Source of the DNA: Locusta migratoria
Lineage: Eukaryota > Arthropoda > Insecta > Orthoptera > Acrididae
NCBI GenBank assembly: GCA_026315105.1
Contig: CM048747.1
Location: 286,281,154-286,345,153, forward strand
Direction: 5' to 3'
DNA length: 64,000 nucleotides
Below, piece after piece: positions 1 through 11,229 of this stretch (the stretch's first letter is position 1; every line of letters starts with the position of its first letter). Under the pieces are notes generated by a model. It saw only the letters and a program-made list of their open reading frames with translations. It had not been told where the DNA came from and did no database searches. The translations under genes were made by a program, and so were the position numbers.

Positions 1-690
1 ATAAGAGTTTACTGTTATAAAAAAAGCTTAATTTTAGCAGCAAAATTAGCAAAATTTCCGTGTGACTTACCGGCTACTCCCTGCTGCAAAACCTTGTTCC
101 CTGGCCCAAATTGAGAACTGACTTGGTTCAAATTACTCTAATAGCAGGAAGTAACGATACAGTAGCCAATATATGTAGCAGCTCACACAAAATTGCACAC
201 TGGCAATAATAAAGAAGCCACCACAATTAAAGTTATTTCATAAAGGTGGCTAAGAAAAACATTTATGGCGCAACGGAACTTAAACATTAAAAAAATTGCA
301 TCTGAGCTTATTCTCAGGACTGGTGAAAAACAATATTACATAAACGGGGGAAGGTGCTCAAAAACTACATTTATAGGCAAGTCAAAATTATACTGAACTT
401 AACTTGTTTATTCAGGTCGAACGCAAGCAAAATGGGAAACCAATTTTGTCAATACAATAAAAATGCATCCCATTTACATGATCTAATACTGACGACGCCC
501 AGCACGGAATTTAACATAAATTACACAGAACTTACGCTACTGGGGAGAGGATTTACAAACAAACTCACTCGCTCACACACACTCCATGCAACAGCGAAAC
601 TCACCAAAATCAGCGTGCTGGAACGAGGCAGAAGCAGGGGCCGCTATCGTAGGCGAAATTCAGCAAACCCAGAGGTACCACATAACACAA
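1..690. other. Unassigned AT-rich flank left of the Helitron
   Basis: I recognise no gene, RNA or complete repeat here. A 128-codon plus-strand frame (354-740) runs into the Helitron 5' end and has no recognisable domain, so I treat it as chance. Base 690 is A, as expected for a Helitron target site. Confidence 0.5.
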
Positions 691-740
691 TCTATACTAA
701 TAATAAATCTGTAAATGTAGGCCTGTCGCTCATCCCTTAA

Positions 741-1550
741 ATCTTCAAAACTATTGGACGAATCTTCATGCGGTTTTCACAGAAAAATGGGAAAAGTTTG
801 GGTTAACATATAGGCATAATTTTATCAAAATCAGAGTACGGGAAAAAAGATATCGTAAATTTAAGTGTTTTCAGTAACCGCCATGTCTGTTTGTTCAAAT
901 ATTAAAAACCTCTTATCTCAAAAACTACTTCACCAATTTGCATGGGGTTTTCACAGGTAGCATGAGTGTAACTCGGGGTAACATATAAACTTCGTTTCAT
1001 AAAAATCGGATCACGGAAAAAAAGAATATCGTAATTTGAAATTATTTATCTACAACTGTCATGTCTGCCTGTCTCTTTGAACACGTTTATCTCCAAAACT
1101 ACTTGACGAATTTTCATGGGGTTTTCACACGTCACTTGAGCATATCGTGCGGTTATATAAAGGCTTCAATAATTAAAATCGGATCAGAGAAAATGAAGAT
1201 ATCATAATTTAACCATTTGTTTAAAATCCTTCGTGTATGTCTATTTGTTTAAGGTAATCTCCAAAAGTACTACACGAACTTTCATGGGTTTCCACAGGTA
1301 AATTTGGAATAGTTTTGAGAATAACATAGGCTACATTTCATCAAAATCGGATCAGAGGAAGGAAAGATATCGTAATTTGAAGTTTTATGTGTATACTATG
1401 CTTATAAGTATGGTGTAGTTCAGCAAATCACCAAGAATACTATCGAACTTTCATGGTGCTTCATAGGTCAACTGAGAGTACCTTGGGGCAACAGATAAGC
1501 TTCATTTCATTAAAATCGGATCAGGGAAGAAGAGATATCGTAATTTGTAG
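741..1550 (+). repeat. Five diverged tandem units inside the Helitron
   Basis: Five units of about 130-145 bp recur with roughly 165-178-bp spacing, starting near 741, 905, 1083, 1255 and 1420. Each contains an 'aaaactact..gaa' start, then 'catggggttttcac', 'gtaacatata', 'aaaatcggatca' and ends near 'gatatcgtaattt'. The units are clearly related but diverged, so this array is old compared with the 341-bp duplication further right. Confidence 0.75.
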
Positions 1551-1569
1551 TTTCTGGTGCACGCTGTGC

Positions 1570-3300
1570 TTGAATTGCAGCGTAGTATAAAGATCCGATA
1601 GAGGCGCTGTTCGTAACATAGTATACCAAATAACTAATAGATGGCGATGTTGCGTTTTTTATTCACGTAACTTAGGTGTAATACACTCAGACAAGGGGTA
1701 CGATTATCCTTACGGCAACGATGCTGTGTATTGATGTTGGCAACGGCCGTTGAATCCTTTTTGAAAAATCGTCACGTACAATGAGGGGAATAATTCTTTG
1801 TGTTGATGATGAAATAAATAAATAATGTTCCGATCAGTAAATTAATGACACCCCCCCCCCTAAAGCGAATATTTAGTTACCAACGTTAACATATTAAACC
1901 GCTGTCACTGCAAGTAAAATTTAACCCAGGTACGACACAAAACAATCATTTTTTACTAGCTGTATCTCGCATGCCTTGTAATGCCATGGAAAGAAAAAAG
2001 TGCTTCTTTCCGCGGGTATCATTTCCTTTCTGATTACGGTGCGTACTTATTACATCTTGAGTCCATTCTGTTTAGTAATGCCTAGAAAACTGTACAGTAC
2101 AGTACAGAACAAACAGAGGCCCTGTTAGTTTCGTAGTGCACCAAAGAACTAATAGTTGATGCTGCTGAATTTTTCAATTTTTTTTTTATCTTTTATTTCT
2201 TTTCGATGATTATGCCATAGAACAGCAACGAATCACTAAAGGTGCTGTTGGTTTCGTAGTGCTGCAAAGAAACAATATATGATCGTGTATTGCGTATTCC
2301 CTCAGAAGTATTTTGATTAAGAGCCGCAATGTTATCTTTGCAAATACAAACTAACTTTGAACAGCGAGTTGCTGATTACACTTTCTTTATATTCACAGCT
2401 TAACGATGTATCTTTGCTTCTTTTGACAGGGGACATTTGAATTAAAAACAGAACGACATTCCTTCACGTCTATCGATACTGTAATTTACATAACAATTCT
2501 TTGCAAGAAAAATCGAATTTATGTAGTCCCCCTGTTGATTTCGGTATATCCTGATTACATTTTGAGTGCGTTCTCTTTAGGAATGCCTCGAAAACGCCAT
2601 AGTCAACGGTCAACGTGAGGCGACGTTAATTACATAATTCCCTCAGAAGTATTTTGATTAAGAGCCGCAATGTTATCTTTGCAAATACAAACTAACTTTG
2701 AACAGCGAGTTGCTGATTACACTTTCTTTATATTCACAGCTTAACGATGTATCTTTGCTTCTTTTGACAGGGGACATTTGAATTAAAAACAGAACGACAT
2801 TCCTTCACGTCTATCGATACTGTAATTTACATAACAATTCTTTGCAAGAAAAATCGAATTTATGTAGTCCCCCTGTTGATTTCGGTATATCCTGATTACA
2901 TTTTGAGTGCGTTCTCTTTAGGAATGCCTCGAAAACGCCATAGTCAACGGTCAACGTGAGGCGACGTTAATTACATAGTACACAAAAGAACTAATTATGG
3001 CGTTGCTGCGTTTTTCTTTTTCATTCTCATACACTACAAGAAGGGGTAAAATTTTACTTATGGCGGCGGCGTTGTGTGCTGATGTTGGCTAGAGCCGTTG
3101 AATGCTTTTTTAAAAGTCAGTCACGTAGAATGAGCGGAATAATTCTTTATGTTCATGATGAAATAAATAATTTATGATGTCCTGGCCAGTAAATTTATCA
3201 TCCTCCTAAAGCGGATAGATAGTTGCCAACGATAGGAAACTAAATCGTTGCTACTGCAAGTAAAATTTAACCCGGGTGGGGTACATTTTTTTTTATTTCT
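1570..3300 (+). repeat. Diverged long direct repeats inside the Helitron
   Basis: The stretch at about 1570-1950 recurs in diverged form at about 2975-3300. Shared landmarks include a gatgttgg block, 'ggaataattcttt', 'gatgatgaaataaata' and 'actgcaagtaaaatttaac'. A partial third copy lies near 2110-2290. The Helitron interior therefore grew by segmental duplication. Confidence 0.6.
2296..2977 (+). repeat. Perfect 341-bp tandem duplication
   Basis: Unit one (2296-2636) and unit two (2637-2977) read identically base for base and abut with no spacer. Both start attccctcag and end gttaattacata. Their identity contrasts with the diverged repeats around them, so this is either a very recent duplication or an assembly artefact. 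Confidence 0.9.
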
Positions 3301-5059
3301 AACTGTATCCCATATGCTTTGCAATGTCATAGAGAGAAAAGAAGTGCATCTTTCGAAGGGTATAACCACTAGATTGTGCATGGAAGAAATATCTATGGAA
3401 TGATCATTGCGTTCTGTTCATCTTCTCAACATATCTTCTCAACATTAAGTTGGAATTACCACTGATATTAAGACAAATGCACTCTTTCCACAAATTTATT
3501 TGCCCTTACGATTGGTTTGTACTGCATTGGCTGCAAAGAAGCCCCCCCCCCCACACCATTTCGCAGAGCAACCACGTAACAATCTTAATAAATGTGTCAC
3601 AGAAGCAACAAGGAAGTTGAGGAAGCGTCGCTAAAAGAGCCATTTACACATAGTCATCTGTCTTAACCGAACAAAAAAGGACCAAGATAAAGTCAGCGAT
3701 TCATATATTTTTCCCATTATTACGTGACATTTCCACCCTAACGTTCAGGACACGAAAACTAATCTGCGCATTTGAATGCTCACTCCAGAGATATTTCTGC
3801 TCTGTGCCTGCCACTAAAGATAATATAAACACGCGAGCAACAAACTCATCAGAAACCTCTCTGCTTTCATAATTGTTCCGTACAATATTGAGATTAAAAA
3901 TTGAAATTGCTTACTTTTGGTGCGGACTACATTAAGATAGATACAGACGTCTTCTTTTGCAGTGAAAATTGTACTTAGTGTCTGAATTTATAGTTCTATT
4001 ACAGAAGATCGATATCAATTTCGGGCTTTACGAAGTAATCACTGCGGGACGTGAGGACATGTATAACCTGAAAGAGTGGCCGATGCTACTAACACGTCGA
4101 GACAATTCACTGGAAACACTATATTTAATGGAAAATTCTATTCCTTCAACGACTACCCAGACTTATTTTATCGCACATTGACACCACCATGACGTCTTAT
4201 TTATACAGACATGAACTGCTCTGTTGATTTAATTACCAAACTTTCAGCATTCGTCGAGTTTTCGATAGAAAGCACTGCATACAGAATAACTACATTGTCC
4301 CCAGTGCAACACTGCAATATACTAATACTTCAGCATACACTTACAGTTTAGTACTACATCATAGAACCAATACATGGCGCTGTTATTATTATTACTATTT
4401 TTCATCTCAACGATAGACGTGTTTTCAGAAGTTTACGCCAAACAGACAATTTCACACCGCAGTCTTAATTTTATGAACACAAACTAACATTAAATTTACA
4501 TCGTTCCGGAGTACGGACTTAAATTAATTTCACTTTTTGCATGAAAAACTTTATGAACACTCAGCGTTTTCGACAATGACATCTATTTAAATTTGACATC
4601 TTGGCTAGGAAAACTGAGTTTATTGACAGAGCGATCCAACAAGGATTCTGATTTTGCTGACCTAGGTCCGTAACCCTAGAAACCATGATATACAGAGGTT
4701 CCTCTTTAACAACCGTTGCGAAGCACGGGCATATAAGCTAGTATACAATAAAACTGCGAAGATGGCTCTGGTCTCCCGTGCCTGATTTGAGATAGTGCGT
4801 GAGTATAGCAAAGTTAAGTTGTATTTAGATTAGCAAACACGCTAACGTCTACGTTACATAATCGCATTCCACTGAAGGCGAAGTGGTTAAAAATCGGATT
4901 CATTACACAAAATCACGGTAGACTCTTAAGTTGCAATCTGAGAGTAAACAATCTAGGCACTGGTTTTATGATACGTGTCGTGAATTCAGGTGACTAGTTG
5001 CAAACTCACGTGGTTCCGAAAACCGATAAAAATGTATAAATTCAATTTCCAAAAAATAA

Positions 5060-5420
5060 AGAAAATTAACTACGGCATGCAACCCCTAGAACTGCGTAGA
5101 ATTTCATAAGGAAGCTACTGAAATGCAGCAACATGCGATTGGGAGCGTTCACAGAGACGGAAGAAGTCCAGTCTCTAAACCCGGAAAAGTGAAATAATTA
5201 CAAAATCGGAAAAATAAAACATAAAAACTACGGCATGCAACCCATACAAATATTTAGAATTACATAAGAAAGCGAATGAAATGCAGTTACACGTGATAGG
5301 GAGCGATTATAGAGATAGATTAAGTCCAGTCTAAAAAAAAAACCAGAAAAGTGAAATAATTACAAAAACGGAAAAGTGAGAATTAAAAACTACAGCATGC
5401 AAGCTATTGAAGGAGGTTGT
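5060..5420 (+). repeat. Tandem repeat, about 160-bp unit, 2.2 copies
   Basis: The motif aactac[ag]gcatgcaa starts at 5068, 5226 and 5388, giving spacings of 158 and 162 bp. The first two copies share the following 'agaatt..cataag', 'gaaatgcag' and 'aagtccagtct' blocks. The third copy is cut short after about 30 bp. No coding potential is evident. Confidence 0.75.
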
Positions 5421-6960
5421 ACAAAGCTTGGAGAGAATTACTGACAAAGACTGAGTGCATACTACAAGTTTGGAGAAGAAACAGCAAAATTAAAATAGGC
5501 GGGGAGAGAAGATCGTGAAATGTTAGTGAAAATCAGAAGGATACACGCATAGTCACTTGCCTGATGGGCATGTAACAAACAATAGTGGAAGATGAAGGCT
5601 TTGTTCTAGGAACCAACCACGTGGAACACATATAACTCAAGGAAGGAAACGATGAGAAGATTTTTACATGCACTGTACGAAAATGATCATATCGTCTGTT
5701 CGAAATCGAGCCCCACAAAGCTAGAAAGAATGTATGTCGAGTTTGTACACCACCACATAATCACAGAAGGTTTGAATATTCCAGGCCTGCAACTAGTAAC
5801 ACATACACTGCGTTTATATGTTGGAAATCACTGGATTGAAAAACTACAACACATTTCCGCGCACAATCGGAAAAAATATTCCGAAAAATGAATCTAAGTT
5901 AAACATGCTAGACAACGAATCGCTACCATCTTCACGGACACAAGAGCAGAACCAATCTTACCTCACCACGATCCGAGCACAAAGTGAAGAGCGAGCGGCC
6001 AGGAGGTGCGAAGCTACCAGAAACTGGCAAAACCCGAAAAAACAGTGGTGGTGGGGACGCGAGACTCGCCCTGGCTTGTAACCAAAGGGTGTAGAAACCT
6101 CTTCGGTAGCATCGGCAGCAGAGGATGGTAACGACTAACTATTGACTCTGAGCCATAGAGAAACATGCAAAGCGAGCTATTACTACCCACATTCAGACAG
6201 CCATCAGATTCTCATACATCTACTTAAAAGTAAAACAAGTACACATTCTCACTGGGACAGTTGCATAGTGGAGAAGCCGTACTCATTGCTACATTCATAA
6301 ACACAATAATAAATTATTAAAATAACAAAATCCTAGCAATATTAACTAGCATTTCAGAAACTAATATTTTAAAACATGAAATAAAAATGCTATTCCTCAT
6401 GCCTCGAAAAGAGTGGGGTTCTAGTTTTAACAAAATGCTAAGCTAGCGACATCAAATAAATTTCAATCTTATAAAAAATATATGGAAGACGACAGGCAGT
6501 CGTCTTTCAACTGTTTGCCTAATTCGTTTAGTAGAGTAAACATAAGTCAACACCAATCCCCTCTGTAGCAACGTTCTGTTATTACCACTATCTCGGTTGC
6601 CGTATGTTGTTGACTCCACTCCGTAGAACCGAGAGAAAGACGTCGAACCATTTTAGTTCATTCTGCCGAATCAGTGGCGAATATAGCATATATTTTCAGG
6701 GGTAGGTTTAAATACTAATGTAATGATAAGCTAAGTAATAAGTAATTTGAAGTAGACACTCCATGATATTTTGAATCAGTTTTGCTGCTCGTATATATAT
6801 TCACTGTGTACTTTGCTCTGAAGCTCTTTTACATTACCGAGATTGAGCATTTTCTATTGTTGGCATTAAATCATAAAAATACATCTACTTTCCCTGTATA
6901 TTCATTATTTCAGGGGTTCCCAGGCCCCTCACCCCCTCCCCCTCTTATATACAACCCTTT
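5420..6960. other. Unassigned region with short uninformative frames
   Basis: Plus-strand frames at 5652-5891 and 5818-6081 show no domain, overlap each other and lack supporting context. The rest is AT-rich with no repeat I can name. A degenerate host exon or an unrecognised element cannot be excluded. Confidence 0.4.
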
Positions 6961-6962
6961 TC

Positions 6963-7162
6963 AGCCGCACGGGAGTAGCCGAGCGGTCTGGAGCACCACG
7001 TTACGGATTGTCCGGCCTCCAGCGTCGGAGGTTCGAATCTTCTATCGGGCATGGACGTGTGTGTTGTCCTTAGGTTAGTTTAACTTAGTTTAAGTAGTTT
7101 GTAAGTCTAGGGACTGATAACCAACGTATTTGGTCCCATAAGAATTACAAACTTTGAACATT
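6963..7162 (+). mobile_element. tRNA-derived SINE (family A)
   Basis: An A-box-like tagccgagcggtctgg and a B-box-like ggttcgaatc lie about 45 bp apart, as in a tRNA-type RNA polymerase III promoter. They are followed by the non-tRNA body 'gtagtttgtaagtctaggg' and the tail 'ggtcccataagaattac'. The same body and tail recur at about 11.0, 18.3, 19.3, 41.8 and 48.6 kb in both orientations, which establishes a dispersed SINE family. Confidence 0.8.
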
Positions 7163-7605
7163 TTAATCGTGTTCAGAATTTAGACATCTCATCTGATTCC
7201 CTAATCGTTTTGATAAGTCTAGTTTTTGTATGTTCATCTTGGCCAAAAATGATTTGTGACAAAGGTTGTAATATAAATTTTATAAGTAAACATCTTCAGC
7301 CGTTAACATTATGTAACCTCTTAATGACTTGTTTCAGTAATCCAATATTACCATCTCCATACCCGTACTCAACACACAAATTTTGATGTGTGATGTAAAC
7401 AGCGCCTATATTAGTGAACTAGTATGAAGATCCATCATTGTGTGACCTGTCTAAAGATGTTTCAAGCATCAGCAGACAACTCAAAATCCAATTTTTCTCA
7501 TTCAAACTGGAATCTAAGTACTTACAAACCGTTTGAATTTCACACATATCTGTGTACAAGGCTATCCCTAAAATGTCATTTTCATCCTGCAGCAAAGTGC
7601 TTGCT

Positions 7606-7740
7606 ATTATGAATCATCTTGCCAGATTGAAACTGTTTGCCGGAACTGAATTCGAAGTCGGAACCTTTTGCTTTTCGCGGGAGTCGTCTGTTGATGCGTG
7701 GAAGTATAACATCATTAGGCAGGTCGCACAAGGATGGATC
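7606..7740 (+). repeat. Decayed tRNA-like repeat fragment (family B)
   Basis: The segment 'cttgccagattgaaactgtttgccgg' followed by 'ggaaccttttgcttttcgcggg' is a diverged relative of the elements at 8459 and 47.1 kb. It has lost its matching right-hand inverted end. Confidence 0.5.
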
Positions 7741-8458
7741 TACATACTAGTTCGGCGATATACTCGTAGATGCTGCGTGCAGAATGATTCTACTGCCGCC
7801 AACTAACATTTTGCGTAAGGATAATAAACATAAGAGAAATTAGGGCTCGCATACAGGCATTTGTTTTTCCATCTATCTGTTTGTGAGTAGAACAGAAATG
7901 GATATAGCTAGTAGTGGTACGAGGTACCCTCCTCCACGCACCTTGCGGTGGATTGTGGCGTAAGTCTGTATGTTGATGTAGAGGTAGTTTCGTCCACCAG
8001 ATTAGATTCTTCACGGAACTGATTATGGCCTTCCTGAGCCCATTAATTGCGTATTCACCTCATATTCGTGGGACACTGAACAAGGTGAACAGCAATATTG
8101 TGCAACGAAAATATTGTGGCCTAGATAGATCTTTCTGCTTTGTTTACGAGGCGTCACACGGTATTCTCACCATCAGCCAACATTCAAATGTGATTTCTAT
8201 AGGTGGAGTTACCCTTACCTCCTTTTATGCAGTCCACTTCATGCGGAATTGACGTTTGTTGTATGGCACACTCAATTGCATATTTAATGGCCAGTAGAGA
8301 GTTGTTTGTAACCACCTACGAACCCTTCCTGGATGACACATCTTTGAAACTTAGCCGAAGAGATATAGCACTACAATGGATCTGATTTCAGATGGTCCCA
8401 TCCAAACGGAAGTTTAAGTACTTAAAAACAGTTTATATTTCACAAATATCCCTGATAT

Positions 8459-8592
8459 GAAACTTCCTAGTAGGTTAAAACTCTGTACCGGACCTGGATT
8501 GGAGCCCGGAACATTCTGCTTTCACGGGCAAGGCAAAAGGTCCCTGGTTCGTATCCCGACCCGGCACATCGTTTTAATTTGCCAGGAAGTTA
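8459..8592 (+). mobile_element. Short TIR element with tRNA-like core (family B)
   Basis: The left end aacttcctagtaggttaaaa and the right end ttttaatttgccaggaagtt are imperfect reverse complements of about 20 bp. The core carries a B-box-like ggttcgtatccc. The same ends and core recur in a larger arrangement at 47.1-47.6 kb. Size and structure suit a MITE or foldback unit; no coding capacity is present. Confidence 0.6.
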
Positions 8593-8599
8593 CAAGGCT

Positions 8600-9330
8600 A
8601 TCTCTGTTTCTATTACACCGTAGATATTTCTTTCTTTTGTATTACGTGTTTGTTTAGATTGTATTCTTCTGGAATGTTTTATGTATGGTACAGTACAACA
8701 TATATTGTATATATAGTTATTAATTAACTCTTTATTTTTTATAAAATACATACTGCCTAATATAATGAAATTAAAATTTATCTACAGAGATTATATTGCA
8801 ACAGAAAACAGATGGCAACAGAAAAGATCTGTATTCTCTTCAACGATATGTCAAACATCTTCGAACAGCATTGGAATTATTGACATTTTGTTTTCCTCGA
8901 TGACATCGGATATTTATCAATCTCGCCAGTAAATGAAATTACTACATGTCAAATGAATCGAATAAATCATTTTTATTCTTGAACTGACTAGTCTGCCTTC
9001 AGCCAACATCAGAAATTATAGAGGCGCCTACTACGTATGCAACGTGCACAGCAGAACTGCGACCCCTCTGTCAATGAAGCAGCTGTCTTACAATAACAGA
9101 TAGGCCTACATGTAATACAAGCTTCGGTTCTTTTGCTGTATAAAAGCACTATAGGCTGTGTAATTTGATAAAAAACTTAAGCGTTTTTATAATTGCAAGT
9201 TGCTGACAACCGTTATCCATCGGTAGAGCCACATGCCAGATATTCAATAGGCTAAATTACTTCACTAATATCTCTCCAGAACGTGCAACCACATTTGATT
9301 CATAAGGTATGTCGTACTACCACCAAGTAC
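8600..9330. other. Unassigned AT-rich spacer
   Basis: I see no gene, recognisable repeat or RNA in this stretch. Confidence 0.4.
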
Positions 9331-10470
9331 GAAATCAGTTCGTTTGACGCAGACGATTCGATTGCAGAAATGTTAAAAAGAAAGCTTGGATCAAATTTTG
9401 AAAACGTACCCAAAGCATACACTTTAATTGGTAGAGTTTTTAACTTACCCTCGATCTCTAAGCGACAAATAATTCGGAGCTAATAAAGAGCATCGAAACA
9501 GCCATAGGGATTAGTGAACACAATAGTTGTCATAGCGAGACTGAATATTGGACTTTGCAAATCCACCAAAATTAAAATAAAAGTAAGTCTATTCAATAAG
9601 GCAGGTAAAACTGGATTAACGCTTTAATGACAGAGAATCTCCAATTTTTCGATCCGAACAATGTGAATGTTACATTCAAAGAAATAACTTTGACAGCTAT
9701 TGTCAGATTTATACCAAACAAATTAATAAAAGAGAAGGCTGACCCACCGTGGTACACAAAATAGGTTAGATCATTCATGAAAAAGCAAAGAAAAAAGCAT
9801 TCCAAATTTAAACGGACAAAAAATCCATCAAGATTGGTAATCTTTTACGGAAACTAGAAATTTAGCTCCAACTTCAATGCGAAAAGCCTACAGTAGTTAC
9901 CACAAAGAAACTCTGATACGTAAGTTGGTAGAGAATGCTAAGAAATTTTGGTTGTATATAACGTATACCAACGGCAAAACACAATCAATAACTTAATTAC
10001 ATGATAGCAATGGTGATGCTACTGATAACAGTTCTGCTAAAGCAGAATTGCTTAACTCAACTTTCCGAAATTCCTTCACCAAAGTAGTCGCAACAAATAC
10101 TCCAGAACTCCTGTCAAGAACAGCTGCCAGCGTGGGTAAAGTAGATACCTCTGGAGTATTAAAAGCAACTTAAATCACTTTACAGAAGTATGTCTCCCGG
10201 TCCCAATTGTATATCAATTAGGTTCCTTTCAGCGTATGCTCATGCAATACCCCATACCTATCGTATACCAACGCTCCTCAGCTAACGTTCCGTACCCAAA
10301 GACTGGAAAGTTGCACAGGTCATTCGAATATTCAAGAAAGGTAGTAGGAGTGATCCGCAAAATTACAGGCCTGTACCATTGACGTCGATTTGCAGCAGGA
10401 TTTTAGAACATATACTTTCCTCAGATAATAGAATACATTGCACTCACAAATGGTTATAGCTCAGACTTCG
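9330..10470 (+). pseudogene. CR1/L2-like LINE fragment: endonuclease end and RT start
   Basis: Frameshifted plus-strand pieces recall a CR1/L2-like ORF2. Around 9345-9470 the reading SSFDADDSIAEMLK..FNLPSIS matches the late part of the AP-endonuclease domain. Around 9640-9760 comes FIPNKLIKEKADPPWYT, the linker before reverse transcriptase. Around 10320-10410 comes FKKGSRSDPQNYRPV, the conserved start of the RT fingers. The usual GGDFNLP motif reads GRVFNLP, so a catalytic aspartate is gone. Numerous stops make this an inactive fragment. The same family appears at 17.05 kb (+) and 30.2-33.0 kb (-). Recognition rests on family knowledge; the motifs are read from the sequence. Confidence 0.75.
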
Positions 10471-10499
10471 TCCACAAAATACATACAGAAATAGAAAGA

Positions 10500-10985
10500 A
10501 AAACGCAACCACCAACACACAAGGCTTTTTAACTACATTAAAAACTTTTGTCGGTTTCCATACTATGGACTGTTTTCCGAAAAGATAGGTAAACAACTGA
10601 GATAGAGTAACTTAACTCCAGCTTATTTCATCCCACAGAACTTTGGAAGTATGTTCAGACACAGGAAACGTTCAGGTATTTATTCTATCACTTGCAGTGA
10701 CTGTCCAAATAAGTATATAGGACGAACGAGCAGATCGTTTCAAAGGAAATCTCAACCTAATTAGCTCCAGACTCGCATTCACATTTAAAAGACAACCGAC
10801 ATTATTTTACAAGCCCAAGAAATAATTTAGATAGTCTGCACATTGAAACTAAAGGTATTGTTCTGAACGCACTGGAGGAAATATACATAAAATGGTCCAT
10901 TGGACAGCTACCAGACAGCACGCTAAATAATCAGACGGAACTAAAACATAATGGAACATTGACCAATTATGACTACCTGCAATCA
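10500..10985 (+). pseudogene. Penelope-like element fragment with GIY-YIG endonuclease
   Basis: At about 10672-10730 the plus strand reads SGIYSITCSDC..YIGRTSRSFQR. This matches the GIY..YIG core of the GIY-YIG endonuclease that Penelope-like retroelements carry after their reverse transcriptase, including the Cys pair between the two motifs. Downstream pieces resemble the end of that domain (near SPRNNLDSLHIETKGIVLNA) with a deletion between. No reverse transcriptase is recognisable upstream, where a LINE fragment lies instead. A bacterial-type GIY-YIG gene is unlikely in this context. Confidence 0.72.
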
Positions 10986-11012
10986 ATTCAGTTGTAATAG
11001 TGAAACATCATG

Positions 11013-11217
11013 TTCAAGTGTGTTCAAATGTTTGTTGAGCTTATGGGACTTAACTGCGGCGTTATCAGTCCCTAAATTTACAAACTACTTATAAACTATC
11101 TTATACTGAAGACAATACAAACATCCATGCCCGAGGGAGGATTCAAACCTCCGACGGGGAACGGCCTCACGCATCGTAGCATGGCGCCTCAATGCACTCG
11201 GCCACTCCACCGCGGCT
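11013..11217 (-). mobile_element. SINE family A with 12-bp target duplication
   Basis: This is a minus-strand copy of the SINE at 6.96 kb: tail near 11021, B-box complement 'ggattcaaacc' near 11138, A-box end near 11210. It is flanked by the direct repeat TGAAACATCATG at 11001-11012 and 11218-11229, the target-site duplication expected of LINE-driven retroposition. Confidence 0.88.
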
Positions 11218-11229
11218 TGAAACATCATG

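Larger units (their letters stand above)
691..4741 (+). mobile_element. Non-autonomous Helitron, complete with both ends
   Basis: The left end begins TCTATACTAA at 691, the form common at insect Helitron 5' ends. The right end is CTAG at 4738-4741, preceded by a short GC hairpin (stem around CCGTTGC/GCACGG, about 4713-4728) and a 9-bp spacer. The flanking bases are A (690) and T (4742), which fits Helitron insertion between A and T without target duplication. The roughly 4.05-kb interior has no Rep or helicase frame, so it would depend on proteins from elsewhere. It consists largely of diverged internal repeats and one perfect tandem duplication. The ends are seen directly; the family assignment is established knowledge of Helitron structure; non-autonomy is inferred from the lack of frames. 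Confidence 0.82.

Noticed and set aside
354..740. 128-codon frame next to the Helitron end
   Set aside because: It crosses the Helitron boundary at 691, so it cannot be a conserved gene unless the insertion post-dates it. No domain is seen.
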